NCBI RefSeq assembly: GCF_040822085.1 | Contig: NZ_CP162006.1 | Location: 3,348,001 to 3,412,000, forward strand | From: Rhodoferax sp. WC2427 | GTDB taxonomy: Bacteria > Pseudomonadota > Gammaproteobacteria > Burkholderiales > Burkholderiaceae_C | Direction of reading: 5' to 3' | Length of the DNA stretch: 64,000 nucleotides | In this document: one piece after another, positions 8,574 through 20,024 of the stretch | How the letters are laid out: the number at the start of each line of letters is the position of its first letter | How positions within the stretch are numbered: position 1 is the first letter of the stretch | Translations under genes and position numbers: made by a program | Notes under the pieces: model-generated | The model's database searches: none | What the model saw: only the letters and a program-made list of their open reading frames with translations | Told to the model about the DNA's origin: nothing

Positions 8574-10541
8574 TCATGCAAACCGCAAAGCCGCAATGGG
8601 CTGTAACTTGGATGCCCGGCGCGCCGGGTAAAACCCAAAAAACACCCCCACCGCAGCAGAAAACCCTACCGCCAATGCAATCGACGAAATCGTCATGCTG
8701 ACCTGCCAGCCCGCCGTGCGCCCCACCGCCCAGGTGGCCAGCGCCCCCACCAGTACGCCTACCGCGCCGCCCAGCACACTGAGGCTGACGGCCTCGATCA
8801 AGAACTGCCCCAAGATATCGCGCCCGCGTGCCCCTACCGCCATGCGCAGCCCGATCTCGCGGGTGCGCTCGGTCACGCTGACCAGCATGATATTCATGAT
8901 GCCGATGCCGCCAATCAGCAGGCTGATGCCCGCCACGGCGGCCAGCAGCAGGGTCATGGTGCGGCTGGACTGCTCCTGCGCCTCCAGGATCTCGCTCAGG
9001 TTGCGGATGGTGAAGGTGTCGTCGGCGCTGGCCTCGACCTTGAAGCGCTGGCGCAACAGCTCGCGGATGTTGTCCTCGGCCACCTGCATGCTCTGGCCTT
9101 CGCGCACCTTCACGTTGATGGCCCAGACGCGCTTGACATTGCCCGGCGACCCGCCCTGCAGCCGGTTGCGGTAGGTGGAAATGGGCAGCACCAGAATGTC
9201 GTCCTGGTCCTGGCCCATGGAGTTTTGTCCCTTGCGGGCCAGCACGCCGACGATCTTCACCGGCACGGTGCGCACCCGCACGGTCTGGTCGATGGGGTCG
9301 GCATCGCCAAACAACTCCTGCGCCACGGTTCGGCCGATCAGGGCCACCTTGGCCGAGCCCTGCACCTCGGCCTCCTCAAACGCCCGGCCCGCCTCCAAAG
9401 GCCATTCGCGCGCTTCCAGGTAGTCGTTGTTGGTGCCAAAGATGGTGGTGCTCCAGTTGGCGTTGTTGGCCACCACCTGGGCGGTGGTGCGCGAGGACGG
9501 TGCGGCCACCTGCACCTCGGGCACCTCGACCTGTATGGCGGTGGCGTCTTCTTCGGTCAGGCGGCTGCGGGTCTGCGCGCCCTGGCGCACGCCCGCCGCC
9601 GTGGCCCCGCCCGGCAGCACCAGCATGATGTTGGAACCCAGGCCCTTCATCTGCTCCTGCACCCGGTCGGTAGCGCCCTGCCCCACCGCCACCATGGTGA
9701 TGACGGCTGCCACACCGATGATGATGCCCAGCATGGTCAGCAGGCTGCGCAGTGCATTCGACGCCAGCGCCCGCCAGGCACTGCGCAGCGCGGCCATGCC
9801 GTTCATGCGCGCATGGCCTCTGACTTCCTCCCTCCCCTCCCGGGGGAGGGCCGGGGTGGGGGCCGCCCCCGAATCTTCCTCTATCTGCCCGTCCTTGAAG
9901 ACGATCTTGCGCCGCGCCCAGGCCGCAATATCCGCCTCGTGCGTCACCAGCACCACGGTGATGCCCTGGGCGTTCAGCTCGGCCAGCAAATGCATGATCT
10001 CGTCCGAGGTCTGGCTGTCCAGCGCGCCGGTGGGCTCGTCGGCCAGGATCAGCTGGGGCTGGTTCACCAGGGCCCGGGCAATCGCCACCCGCTGCTGCTG
10101 CCCGCCCGAGAGTTCGGCCGGTGTGTGGTCCAGCCGGTCGCCCAAACCCACGCGCTGCAAGGCGGCGGTGGCCCGGGCCCGGCGGGCCTCTGCCGCCACC
10201 CCGGCGTAGACCAGCGGCAGCTCCACGTTCTCCAACGCACTGGCGCGCGGCAGCAGATTGAACTGCTGGAACACAAAGCCAATGCGGCGGTTACGCACCA
10301 GGGCCAGCGCGTCGGCGTCCAGGCCCTGCACCGCCTCGCCCGCCAGGGTGTAGCTACCGCTGCTGGGGGTATCCAGGCCACCCAGAATATTCATCAGCGT
10401 GGACTTGCCCGAGCCCGAGGTGCCCATGATGGCCACGAAGTCGCCGTCGGCAATTTCCAGCGACACGCCGCGCAGGGCGTGCACCACGTCGCTGCCCATG
10501 GCGTAACGCTTGGTCAGTGCCTGGGCGTGAACTACGGGCAT
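8574..10541 (-). CDS. macB: MacB-type ABC transporter, fused ATPase and permease
   Basis: Inner-membrane exporter of about 655 residues. The N-terminal ATPase has Walker [10 protein letters not shown], signature LSGGQQQR and Walker [13 protein letters not shown]. The permease has TM1 in [20 protein letters not shown], a large periplasmic MacB_PCD domain and three C-terminal FtsX-type membrane segments. MacB couples cytoplasmic ATP hydrolysis to extrusion of substrates through MacA and an outer-membrane channel; no channel gene is nearby. The frame extends to 10712 but the start is set at [13 protein letters not shown], where ATG overlaps the glycosyltransferase stop (TGATG). The ATPase-permease linker includes a peptide encoded by a G/C-rich palindrome (9825-9862). 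Exported substrate is unknown. Confidence 0.93.
   Translation of the reverse strand: MPVVHAQALTKRYAMGSDVVHALRGVSLEIADGDFVAIMGTSGSGKSTLMNILGGLDTPSSGSYTLAGEAVQGLDADALALVRNRRIGFVFQQFNLLPRASALENVELPLVYAGVAAEARRARATAALQRVGLGDRLDHTPAELSGGQQQRVAIARALVNQPQLILADEPTGALDSQTSDEIMHLLAELNAQGITVVLVTHEADIAAWARRKIVFKDGQIEEDSGAAPTPALPREGREEVRGHARMNGMAALRSAWRALASNALRSLLTMLGIIIGVAAVITMVAVGQGATDRVQEQMKGLGSNIMLVLPGGATAAGVRQGAQTRSRLTEEDATAIQVEVPEVQVAAPSSRTTAQVVANNANWSTTIFGTNNDYLEAREWPLEAGRAFEEAEVQGSAKVALIGRTVAQELFGDADPIDQTVRVRTVPVKIVGVLARKGQNSMGQDQDDILVLPISTYRNRLQGGSPGNVKRVWAINVKVREGQSMQVAEDNIRELLRQRFKVEASADDTFTIRNLSEILEAQEQSSRTMTLLLAAVAGISLLIGGIGIMNIMLVSVTERTREIGLRMAVGARGRDILGQFLIEAVSLSVLGGAVGVLVGALATWAVGRTAGWQVSMTISSIALAVGFSAAVGVFFGFYPARRASKLQPIAALRFA
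9825..9862. repeat. G/C-rich REP-like palindrome inside macB
   Basis: C-rich then G-rich palindrome with arms CTCCC/GGGAG flanked by further CCCTCC and GGAGGG runs. It is read in frame and encodes [12 protein letters not shown] in the linker between the MacB ATPase and permease. A similar palindrome is intergenic at 49176-49212. Peptides of this type are a familiar mark of REP-like elements that sit in coding frames in proteobacteria. Confidence 0.7.
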
Positions 10542-11440
10542 CAGCCTTGCCCCCTGTGCACCCGGCGCACCTGGTGCACCGCCAGGCAGCGCAGCAGCGA
10601 ACCCAGGACCGAGCCCGTCCACAGCAGGCGCGAGGGCGTGGGGGCCTGGGCGTACAGCGTGCGCACATCCGGCGGCAAAGATTCCGGCAGCCGCAGCCGC
10701 AGCCACTGCCACACCATTTCATACTGCACACCGCGCTGGGCGTAACGCCACAGGCGGCGGGCGTAGGTGCGGTAGTCGCGCAGCCGCCAGGGGCTGAGCG
10801 AGCGGAACGCGAACCCGGCCTCGGGCGCAAACACCACGTAGCCGCTGGCATCCAGCGCCATGGCGGTGGGTTGCAGATCCCGGCCCGCCCACAGGGACAC
10901 CAACCAGTCCTCACCCACCAAGCCCTGCGGCAGGCGGATGCCACGCTGGCGCAGGGTCTGCACAAAGCTGCCCCGCAACGCGTACAGCCCGCCCGCCAAC
11001 GTACCCTGGCTCAGCATTCGCTGGCTCCAGCCCTCGCGGTCGCGGCCGGTGGTGGGCAGGCCGCCCACGGCATGGGCCGCAGGCACCTGCTCCAGCCGCC
11101 GGGCCAGCGCCTGCAGGGCGCCGGGGGCAAGCTGCACGTCGCCGTCCACAAACACATGCAGGGTGGCCGTGGCGGCCACAGCGTGCACATATTCGTTCCA
11201 GGCGTGGGCCTTGTCGGCCAACGCGATCTCGACCACGCGCAGATGGGGCGACGCTGCCGCCAAATCACGCACCACCTGCGCCGTGCCGTCCTGGCAGCCG
11301 TTGGCCAGCACCACCACCTCGACCGCCATGCCGTGGGCAGCCGCCTCAATGCTGCGCAGGGTGGCGGCGATACGCGGGGCCTCGTTGTGGGCAAATACCG
11401 CGATGGACCAGGTGGCAGCCATGGATGCGGGGGCGGTCAT
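10541..11440 (-). CDS. family 2 glycosyltransferase
   Basis: Predicted nucleotide-sugar glycosyltransferase of about 299 residues with a GT-A fold: [13 protein letters not shown] near the N-terminus, the NG motif in [12 protein letters not shown], and a DxD metal/nucleotide site VDGDV (Asp99, Asp101). A WxxR-like acceptor region [12 protein letters not shown] follows. No clear membrane segment is visible. The start overlaps the macA stop (TGATG) and its stop overlaps the macB start (TGATG), so it is translationally coupled inside the macA-macB pair. That placement suggests it modifies or helps make the exported molecule, which is inference. A second ATG at residue 7 is a possible alternative start. 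Confidence 0.88.
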   Translation of the reverse strand: MTAPASMAATWSIAVFAHNEAPRIAATLRSIEAAAHGMAVEVVVLANGCQDGTAQVVRDLAAASPHLRVVEIALADKAHAWNEYVHAVAATATLHVFVDGDVQLAPGALQALARRLEQVPAAHAVGGLPTTGRDREGWSQRMLSQGTLAGGLYALRGSFVQTLRQRGIRLPQGLVGEDWLVSLWAGRDLQPTAMALDASGYVVFAPEAGFAFRSLSPWRLRDYRTYARRLWRYAQRGVQYEMVWQWLRLRLPESLPPDVRTLYAQAPTPSRLLWTGSVLGSLLRCLAVHQVRRVHRGQG

Positions 11441-12744
11441 CAGAACGGCAGCCGGGGGGCGCTGGCGCTGGGCGCACCGGCCAGCGGGTTGCCGGTGACC
11501 ACGGGGGTGCCATCCCGCAAGGCCGCGTCGGGGCTGAGCAACTCGGTGCTGCTGCCGTCGGTGATACCCAGGCACACGTTGGTGGCCACGGGCTTGCCAG
11601 CAGCGTCCAGCAGGTAGATCCGGCCCCGCCGTGCGGAATTTATAGAAATAGTGCCGTTTGTGCAGGTGGGATTGGCGGGAGCAGCTACGTTATTTGTAGC
11701 ATTGGCAATGCGCATGCGCAAGGCGGCGTTGGGTACTTTCAGCACATCCTGGCGCGTGTCGGTGACGATGCGCACATTGGCCGTCATGCCCGGCAACAGG
11801 CGGCCATCGGTGTTGGCAAAGCGCAGCACGGCCACATAGGTGACCACATTTGCCACGTTCAGCGCGGCCTTGCGCACCTGGCGCACCTCGGCCTCGAAAG
11901 TCTGGCCGGGAAAGGCATCGACGCTGAAATTGGCCTTTTGGCCCAGGCGGATGCGGCCCACGTCGCTCTCGTCGATGCTGGCCTCGACCTGCATGTCGTG
12001 CAGGTTTTGCGCAATCACAAACAGCTCGGGGGCCTGCAGGCTGGCGGCCACGGTCTGGCCGCGCTCGATGGTGCGCTTGATGACGATGCCATTGACCGGC
12101 GAGGTGATGCGGGTGCGGCCCAGGTCGATGCGGGCCTGGCCCAGCATGGCTTCGCGCTGCGCCACATTGGCCATGGCCGTGGTGATCTGCGCCTGGGTCA
12201 CGTTGGCCTGGGCCTGCGCCAGCTTGAGCAGTTCGCCGCTGGTGTTGACCAGGGCGCGGGTGCGGTCCACCTCGCTCTGGGCGATAAATTGCTTGTCGGC
12301 CAGGTCGCGCTTGCGGTCGAAGTCGCGCTGGGCCTCGGCCAGGTCCACCTGGGCTTTGGAGATGGCGGCCCGGCCGGCCGCCGCGTTGGCCTGGGCGGTG
12401 AGCACCGCCGCCCGCGCCGCGTCCACATCGGCCTGGGCCGAGCGCACGCGGTACTCAAAGGTCTCCGGGTCCAGCATGGCGATGAGCTGACCGGCCTGGA
12501 CCTCGTCGTTGAAGTCGGCGTAGAGCTCCTTGATCTGCCCCGACACCTGGGTGCCCACCGACACCTGGGTCACCGGGTTCACCGCCCCGCTGGCCGCCAC
12601 CGTGGCCAGCAACGGCCCGCGCGCCAAAGCGCCGGTGCGGTACACGGGCTGGTCTGCCGCCCGGTTCTGGCTCCACCACCAAGCACTGCCGCCCACGGCC
12701 ACCACCACCGCCAGTCCCCCCAGCCATTGATTCATTTTTCGCAT
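11440..12744 (-). CDS. macA: MacA-type periplasmic adaptor (HlyD/RND family)
   Basis: Periplasmic membrane-fusion protein of 434 residues that would link MacB to an outer-membrane channel. N-terminal membrane anchor at about residues 7-26 (WLGGLAVVVAVGGSAWWW), lipoyl half-motifs around GTQVSGQIKELYADFNDEV and RITSPVNGIVIKRTIERGQ, a long coiled-coil hairpin between them, then beta-barrel and membrane-proximal domains. A stretch encoded around 11630-11710 (NATNNVAAPANPTCTNGTIS) uses AT-rich codons unlike its neighbours and may be an inserted loop. It lies 61 bp downstream of the NlpC gene and its stop overlaps the glycosyltransferase start. Confidence 0.92.
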   Translation of the reverse strand: MRKMNQWLGGLAVVVAVGGSAWWWSQNRAADQPVYRTGALARGPLLATVAASGAVNPVTQVSVGTQVSGQIKELYADFNDEVQAGQLIAMLDPETFEYRVRSAQADVDAARAAVLTAQANAAAGRAAISKAQVDLAEAQRDFDRKRDLADKQFIAQSEVDRTRALVNTSGELLKLAQAQANVTQAQITTAMANVAQREAMLGQARIDLGRTRITSPVNGIVIKRTIERGQTVAASLQAPELFVIAQNLHDMQVEASIDESDVGRIRLGQKANFSVDAFPGQTFEAEVRQVRKAALNVANVVTYVAVLRFANTDGRLLPGMTANVRIVTDTRQDVLKVPNAALRMRIANATNNVAAPANPTCTNGTISINSARRGRIYLLDAAGKPVATNVCLGITDGSSTELLSPDAALRDGTPVVTGNPLAGAPSASAPRLPF

Positions 12745-12805
12745 GGACGCGATTGTAGGAACGGGCGGTTACAGAATTTCGCGTGGGGTTACCCGCTGGC
12801 GGGCA

Positions 12806-13297
12806 TCAAGGCCGTCGAAACGAAACCGCTTGCCTGGCCCAGTACGCCGATGCCAGCAGGTCCAGCCGCACCACCCCGCCCGCCGATGGCGCGTGCACAA
12901 ACCGGCCTTCGCCCACGTAGATACCCGCGTGGGTGGCCGCGCCGCGCGGGGCGAACACCACCAGGTCACCGGTGCGTACGGCATCAGACGGCACGGCCTG
13001 GCCCCAGTTCACCAGGGAGGCGACGGTGCGTGGTGCCGCCAGGCCTGCCTGGGTCTGGTACACATAGCCAATCAGGCCGCTGCAGTCGAACCCCGACGCG
13101 GGCGTGTTGCCCCCGTAGCGGTACGGCGTGCCGACCAGGCTGATGGCGTACAGGGTCACGTCGCTGGCCTCGTTTGCCGACAGGCGGGACGGGCCCAGGG
13201 GAGCGGCCAGGGACGGGCGCGAAGGCGGCGCGGTAGAGCAGCCTGCCAGGGCAAGCAGCAAAACCAGAGCAGCGGTGGGTAAGCGCAGGATGTGCAT
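12806..13297 (-). CDS. NlpC/P60 family lipoprotein, cell-wall endopeptidase
   Basis: Predicted peptidoglycan peptide hydrolase of 163 residues, exported and lipidated: signal peptide with lipobox LAGC (Cys20). The C40 peptidase domain shows the catalytic Cys72 in GFDCSG and His123 in THAGIYVG, with a further His135 in FVHAPS that fits the third catalytic position. The family cuts the D-Glu to diaminopimelate bond in stem peptides. It lies 13 bp after the sensor kinase gene and 61 bp before macA, all on the minus strand. It could open the wall for the adjacent exporter, but a housekeeping role is equally possible. Confidence 0.93.
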   Translation of the reverse strand: MHILRLPTAALVLLLALAGCSTAPPSRPSLAAPLGPSRLSANEASDVTLYAISLVGTPYRYGGNTPASGFDCSGLIGYVYQTQAGLAAPRTVASLVNWGQAVPSDAVRTGDLVVFAPRGAATHAGIYVGEGRFVHAPSAGGVVRLDLLASAYWARQAVSFRRP

Positions 13298-13310
13298 TCA
13301 GTGGAGTGGA

Positions 13311-16463
<3,153 letters not shown>

Positions 16464-16481
16464 ATCCCGCCCCTGGCTGCT

Positions 16482-17213
16482 TCATTCGGCGGGTTTCAGC
16501 GGCGGAATGCCCAGCTCGGCTAGCTTGTCAAGAAAGATCTTTTTGACAAGCCCTTCTTTTTGCATGCCCAGCAGGGCGGCATTGATGCGGGGCACCAGCG
16601 TGGCGTGCTTTTTGTTCAGGTGGAAATACAGCGGCTCGGTGGCCCAGGCGTGCAGCCCACGGTAAAACTTGCGCGGGCTTTGGCGGGCAAGTTCCGGCTC
16701 TGCAGCGAGGTAGACCAGCATCGCCACCTCAAACCGCCCATTGGCCAACATCTCGAACGCGGTGCGCACATCCTTGGCGTCCGTGACGTCCATCCCCTGG
16801 CTGTATTTCGGCAGCATCAATATGGTCCGCGTCAATCCAACTTTGCGGTGGCGTAATTCGGCGCGCGGCAGGTTGGCCACCTTTTCGTCCATGCTGTAGA
16901 TGGCCAGGTCGGCCCAGACCACCGGGGTGGGCACCGCCACCACATCGGTATACGTCTTGGCCGCATCGGCGATGCGCATCACGTCCCCGTCCAGGCTGCC
17001 GTCGTTGGCTAGGATCATGGAGCGCGACAGGGGAACGCGCTGGAACTCGCACTGCAGGCCACTGCGCTTGAACGCCTCTTTCACCACGCTCTCGGCAATA
17101 TCGGATAACGGCGAAGGGGAATCCGTGCGGCCAATCTGCAATACCTGTTGGACCTGTTGGACCTGCTGGGCCAGGCCGGGCATAGCCGCCAGCACCAGCA
17201 ATGCGGCCCCCAC
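16482..17213 (-). CDS. periplasmic solute-binding protein, family 3-like
   Basis: Small binding protein of about 243 residues similar to amino-acid-type (SBP_bac_3) receptors: after a hydrophobic N-terminus (GAALLVLAAMPGLAQ) comes a two-lobe pattern with FKRSGLQCEFQRVP and later KKHATLVPRINAALLGMQKEG. No transporter genes accompany it; the next gene, 18 bp on, is a hybrid sensor kinase, so it more likely serves as a sensor accessory. The start is doubtful. The GTG used here gives a signal sequence without a basic n-region, while the same frame continues upstream through RRRLRH with no ATG, GTG or TTG before the stop. A small frameshift or unusual start is possible. Confidence 0.8.
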   Translation of the reverse strand: MGAALLVLAAMPGLAQQVQQVQQVLQIGRTDSPSPLSDIAESVVKEAFKRSGLQCEFQRVPLSRSMILANDGSLDGDVMRIADAAKTYTDVVAVPTPVVWADLAIYSMDEKVANLPRAELRHRKVGLTRTILMLPKYSQGMDVTDAKDVRTAFEMLANGRFEVAMLVYLAAEPELARQSPRKFYRGLHAWATEPLYFHLNKKHATLVPRINAALLGMQKEGLVKKIFLDKLAELGIPPLKPAE

Positions 17214-17340
17214 CCCATGGCGCAGCCTGCGGCGGGCAAAAAGAGAAAGTTCATCGCATACACCATGGTCGCAAAGTTGGAGCTTGGCAGATGCTATACA
17301 AACTTACAAAAAACAACAAATACCGATTTACTCGAAATTT

Positions 17341-17400
17341 ATAAAAAAATAGCCACTTGCGTCCATCCAATGGGCGTAAGCAGCTATAAAAACAGAAGCA
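17341..17400. repeat. palindromic intergenic repeat, copy 2
   Basis: AT-rich member of the dispersed family, with AAAAAATAGCCACTTGCG and the near-complementary GGGCGTAAGCAGCTAT flanking a CCATCCAATGG centre. It lies between the binding-protein gene and the antiporter gene, directly past the antiporter 3' end, where it may act as a terminator. The rest of the gap (17214-17340) shows no gene or clear signal. Confidence 0.75.
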
Positions 17401-17403
17401 AAT

Positions 17404-18657
17404 TCAGATCAAAAACATGAGCCCGGCTACCACTGTGGGCAGGGCCGCACCGGCCAGCAGGCCCAGCGCACCGATCGACTCGTCGTTGAAACCCTTGCGC
17501 AACAGCGCCACCCCGGCCGGGTTGGGCGCGTTGGCGATCACCGTCAAGCCGCCACCGGCCACGGCACCGGCGACCAGCATGTACTTGGCCGGGTCGCTGA
17601 TGCCCTCGATCAGGGAGCCCAGGTAGGTCAGCGCCGCGTTGTCGGTCAGCGCCGTCAGGCCCAGCGCGCCGAAAAATAGCGCAGTCGGGGCCAGGCTGGA
17701 GACGATGGGTTGCAGCCACCACTGCTGCATGCCGCCCAGCACCACCAGACCGGCCAGAAAGAAGCCAACCAACAGCCCCTCTTTCAGAATCAGCGGACTC
17801 TGATGCCGTTGGTAGGCTTCCGTGTAGCCGATGAAGAACAAGAACAGCCCGATAAACACCACAGGATGGTGGGCAAACACCACCACCCCGGCCAGAAACG
17901 CCAGGTGGATCAGGCTTACCAGCAGCGGCACAGGCCGGGGCGCCGTCGGCTTGGCAGCGGCCGTGGCCTTGAGGTGGGTGCGCAACAGAAATACCAACAC
18001 GCTGGCGTTGACCAGCACGGCGATGCAGGCGCGCCAGCCAAAGGTCGTGGCCATGAAGGCGCTGTCCCAGCCCCAGACCGAAGCCACCATCAGCACCGGC
18101 GGCGCAGCATACGAGGTCAGCGTGCCGCCAATCGAGACATTGACGAACAGCACACCCAAGGCGGCGTACTTGAGCCACTCGGGCAGACCGGGGCGGAACA
18201 CCAGCGGGGCCAGGATCAGCGCAGCCAGGGTCATGGCCGCCGGTTCGGTGATGAGTGAACCCAGCAGAGGCACCAGAGCCAACCCCAGCCAGGCCATGAC
18301 CAGAGGGGTGGGCAGCGGCACCACACGGGCCACGCCTGTGAGCCACTGCTGAACCAGTTCCAGCACCGGGCGCGAGGCGGCCACCACCATCACCACAAAA
18401 ACAAACAGCGGCTCGGTGTACTGGCGCGACTCGGCATAGGCCAGCGCTTCGGCCCCGCTGCCCAGCAGTGCCATTACCACCACCAGCACCAGGGCCCACA
18501 GGCCAAACACCACCTCCACCTCGCCCAGGATGTGGAACAGGCCGGCGTGGCGCGGGTGCCGATGGGCCAGCGCTTCAAACCATTTGGCGGCAAAGGTATG
18601 CAGCAGGGCCAGTCCAAACAGGACGGCGGCGGCGATGTGGATGGAAGTGGGCTGCAT
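17404..18657 (-). CDS. putative Na+/H+ antiporter
   Basis: Integral membrane protein of 417 residues with about eleven to twelve hydrophobic segments. It matches the pattern of the bacterial 'putative Na+/H+ antiporter' family (PF07399-like), including TALTDNAALTYLGSLIEGI and the half-repeat VNVSIGGTLTSYAAPPVLM, which resemble ion-coupled transporter re-entrant motifs. The expected role is cation/proton exchange at the inner membrane, but the ion and direction are not determined. It is a single gene, divergent from the acyltransferase gene across about 270 bp. Confidence 0.82.
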   Translation of the reverse strand: MQPTSIHIAAAVLFGLALLHTFAAKWFEALAHRHPRHAGLFHILGEVEVVFGLWALVLVVVMALLGSGAEALAYAESRQYTEPLFVFVVMVVAASRPVLELVQQWLTGVARVVPLPTPLVMAWLGLALVPLLGSLITEPAAMTLAALILAPLVFRPGLPEWLKYAALGVLFVNVSIGGTLTSYAAPPVLMVASVWGWDSAFMATTFGWRACIAVLVNASVLVFLLRTHLKATAAAKPTAPRPVPLLVSLIHLAFLAGVVVFAHHPVVFIGLFLFFIGYTEAYQRHQSPLILKEGLLVGFFLAGLVVLGGMQQWWLQPIVSSLAPTALFFGALGLTALTDNAALTYLGSLIEGISDPAKYMLVAGAVAGGGLTVIANAPNPAGVALLRKGFNDESIGALGLLAGAALPTVVAGLMFLI

Positions 18658-18675
18658 GAGTGTGACGAAAGGTAA

Positions 18676-18760
18676 TAACTAATTGCCATTGTCAGGTACG
18701 AAAGTCCCAAGCTGGCACTTATTCCTATTGCCGACGGGGTTTTTAGATTGGCAATAGTTA
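18676..18760. promoter_or_regulatory. long-spaced inverted repeat in a divergent promoter region
   Basis: TAACTAATTGCCA (18676-18688) and TGGCAATAGTTA (18749-18760) are inverted copies with one base of difference in length. They sit in the AT-rich 270 bp gap between the divergent antiporter and acyltransferase genes. This could be a paired operator for either gene. Nothing else in the gap looks like a gene. Confidence 0.4.
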
Positions 18761-18926
18761 ATCACAAATAACAACATTTGCTAACAGCCTGAACGCCAAT
18801 CCAACCAAAAATCACCGTTGCACACCCAGCCGCCTACGCCATCAGGAACGCTGGAATAGGTCCAAGGCCACGCACGATTTGCCACGTTTCACGCTCCACG
18901 ACCAACAATGCTCCGGCAACAATGCA

Positions 18927-20024
18927 ATGACAATAAGAAGATCCAAAACACTGGACGTCTTCCGGGGTTTGCTGTTTGTACTCATGGCGAGTACCCATGC
19001 GATGTCGCTGACTGGAATAGACCGGTCGCACTGGCTGTTCGGCGACCTGTGGCTTCCCAATGGCTGGGCCACCGTGGTGTATGTGGTCTTGTCGGGTTAT
19101 GGCATCGGGTGGATATTCTCGGCTCGCCATCCTCCCGCACGGCACCAGGCCTTATTGCACCGCCGCAGCGCGGTTATTTTGGCGGTGATGCTGCTGTCCA
19201 ACAGTTTTTTTGCCATCGCCAAACTGGCCCAGGCGGGCGACCTGTCACCGGTCTTGACCTGGGCTTGGTGGATCGGCTTCATCACCCTCACAACGCCTTG
19301 GTCCATCTCCGGCGTGCTGCTGCCCACGGTGCTGGTCTTGCTATGCGCGCCGCTGCTGATTCGGTGCTGCGGTCACTGGCCATGGCAGACCTTGGCAGCA
19401 CTGCTCCTGGCCCAGATCGCTGCGAATCTGGCCGGGCAGTTTGCAGTGGCATCGGGCGCTACCGGTGGCTGGGCGGTCCGCTTCTTTTTGCTCGAAGGTC
19501 TGGGCGGCTTTCCCGTGCTGCCTTTCCTGCTGAACGGTTGCATAGGGTGCTGGCTGGGTATCTATCGCCACCAAAACGAACCGCTGTGGCTGTACGGCAT
19601 TGCCCTGCTGTTGCTGCTGCAGCTGGCGGTGTACGGGTCCACTTTTGCGCCACCAGCGGTGTACTGGAGTGTCTTTCGCAACACGGTGGGGCCGGCCGGT
19701 AAATTCGCCTGGCTTTTTCTGTGTGCGGGTCTGCTGGCGCGCTCGGGTTATAGGCCCCTGGTGGTGCCGATGGCACTGATTGGCAAGTTCGCGTTGACCA
19801 CCTTTGTGATGCACCGCATTTTTCTCCAGTTGCTAGAGACCACGCTCAATGGCCAGCAGCCGGAGACACTGCCCGCAGAGCTGCGCTATGCCATGCTCTG
19901 GATCGGCACCCTGTCCCTCACCTGGGTCCTGTGTGGGTTTTTGCAGCGCCACTACAACCGGGTCGCATCCCCGCGGCTCGCGCAAAACAAGGTTTCCGGC
20001 AAAGACGACTACTTCACCCAGTGA
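18927..20024 (+). CDS. membrane acyltransferase-like protein (OpgC/acyltransferase-3-like)
   Basis: Integral membrane protein of about 365 residues with about ten hydrophobic segments. The start RRSKTLDVFRGLLFVLMASTHA resembles the first transmembrane helix of acyltransferase-3/OpgC proteins, which O-acylate glucans or other envelope glycans (the LDxxRG-type motif with a downstream His). The frame opens at 18879, but the second ATG at 18927 puts this motif close to the N-terminus and is preferred; no strong ribosome-binding site distinguishes them. The acceptor is unknown. The 3' end overlaps the convergent REC-EAL gene by 11 bp. Confidence 0.75.
   Translation: MTIRRSKTLDVFRGLLFVLMASTHAMSLTGIDRSHWLFGDLWLPNGWATVVYVVLSGYGIGWIFSARHPPARHQALLHRRSAVILAVMLLSNSFFAIAKLAQAGDLSPVLTWAWWIGFITLTTPWSISGVLLPTVLVLLCAPLLIRCCGHWPWQTLAALLLAQIAANLAGQFAVASGATGGWAVRFFLLEGLGGFPVLPFLLNGCIGCWLGIYRHQNEPLWLYGIALLLLLQLAVYGSTFAPPAVYWSVFRNTVGPAGKFAWLFLCAGLLARSGYRPLVVPMALIGKFALTTFVMHRIFLQLLETTLNGQQPETLPAELRYAMLWIGTLSLTWVLCGFLQRHYNRVASPRLAQNKVSGKDDYFTQ

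Noticed and set aside
8574..10541. macB as two genes (separate ATPase and permease)
   Set aside because: One uninterrupted frame covers both halves and the total length matches fused MacB. The internal ATG before the permease has no convincing ribosome-binding site.
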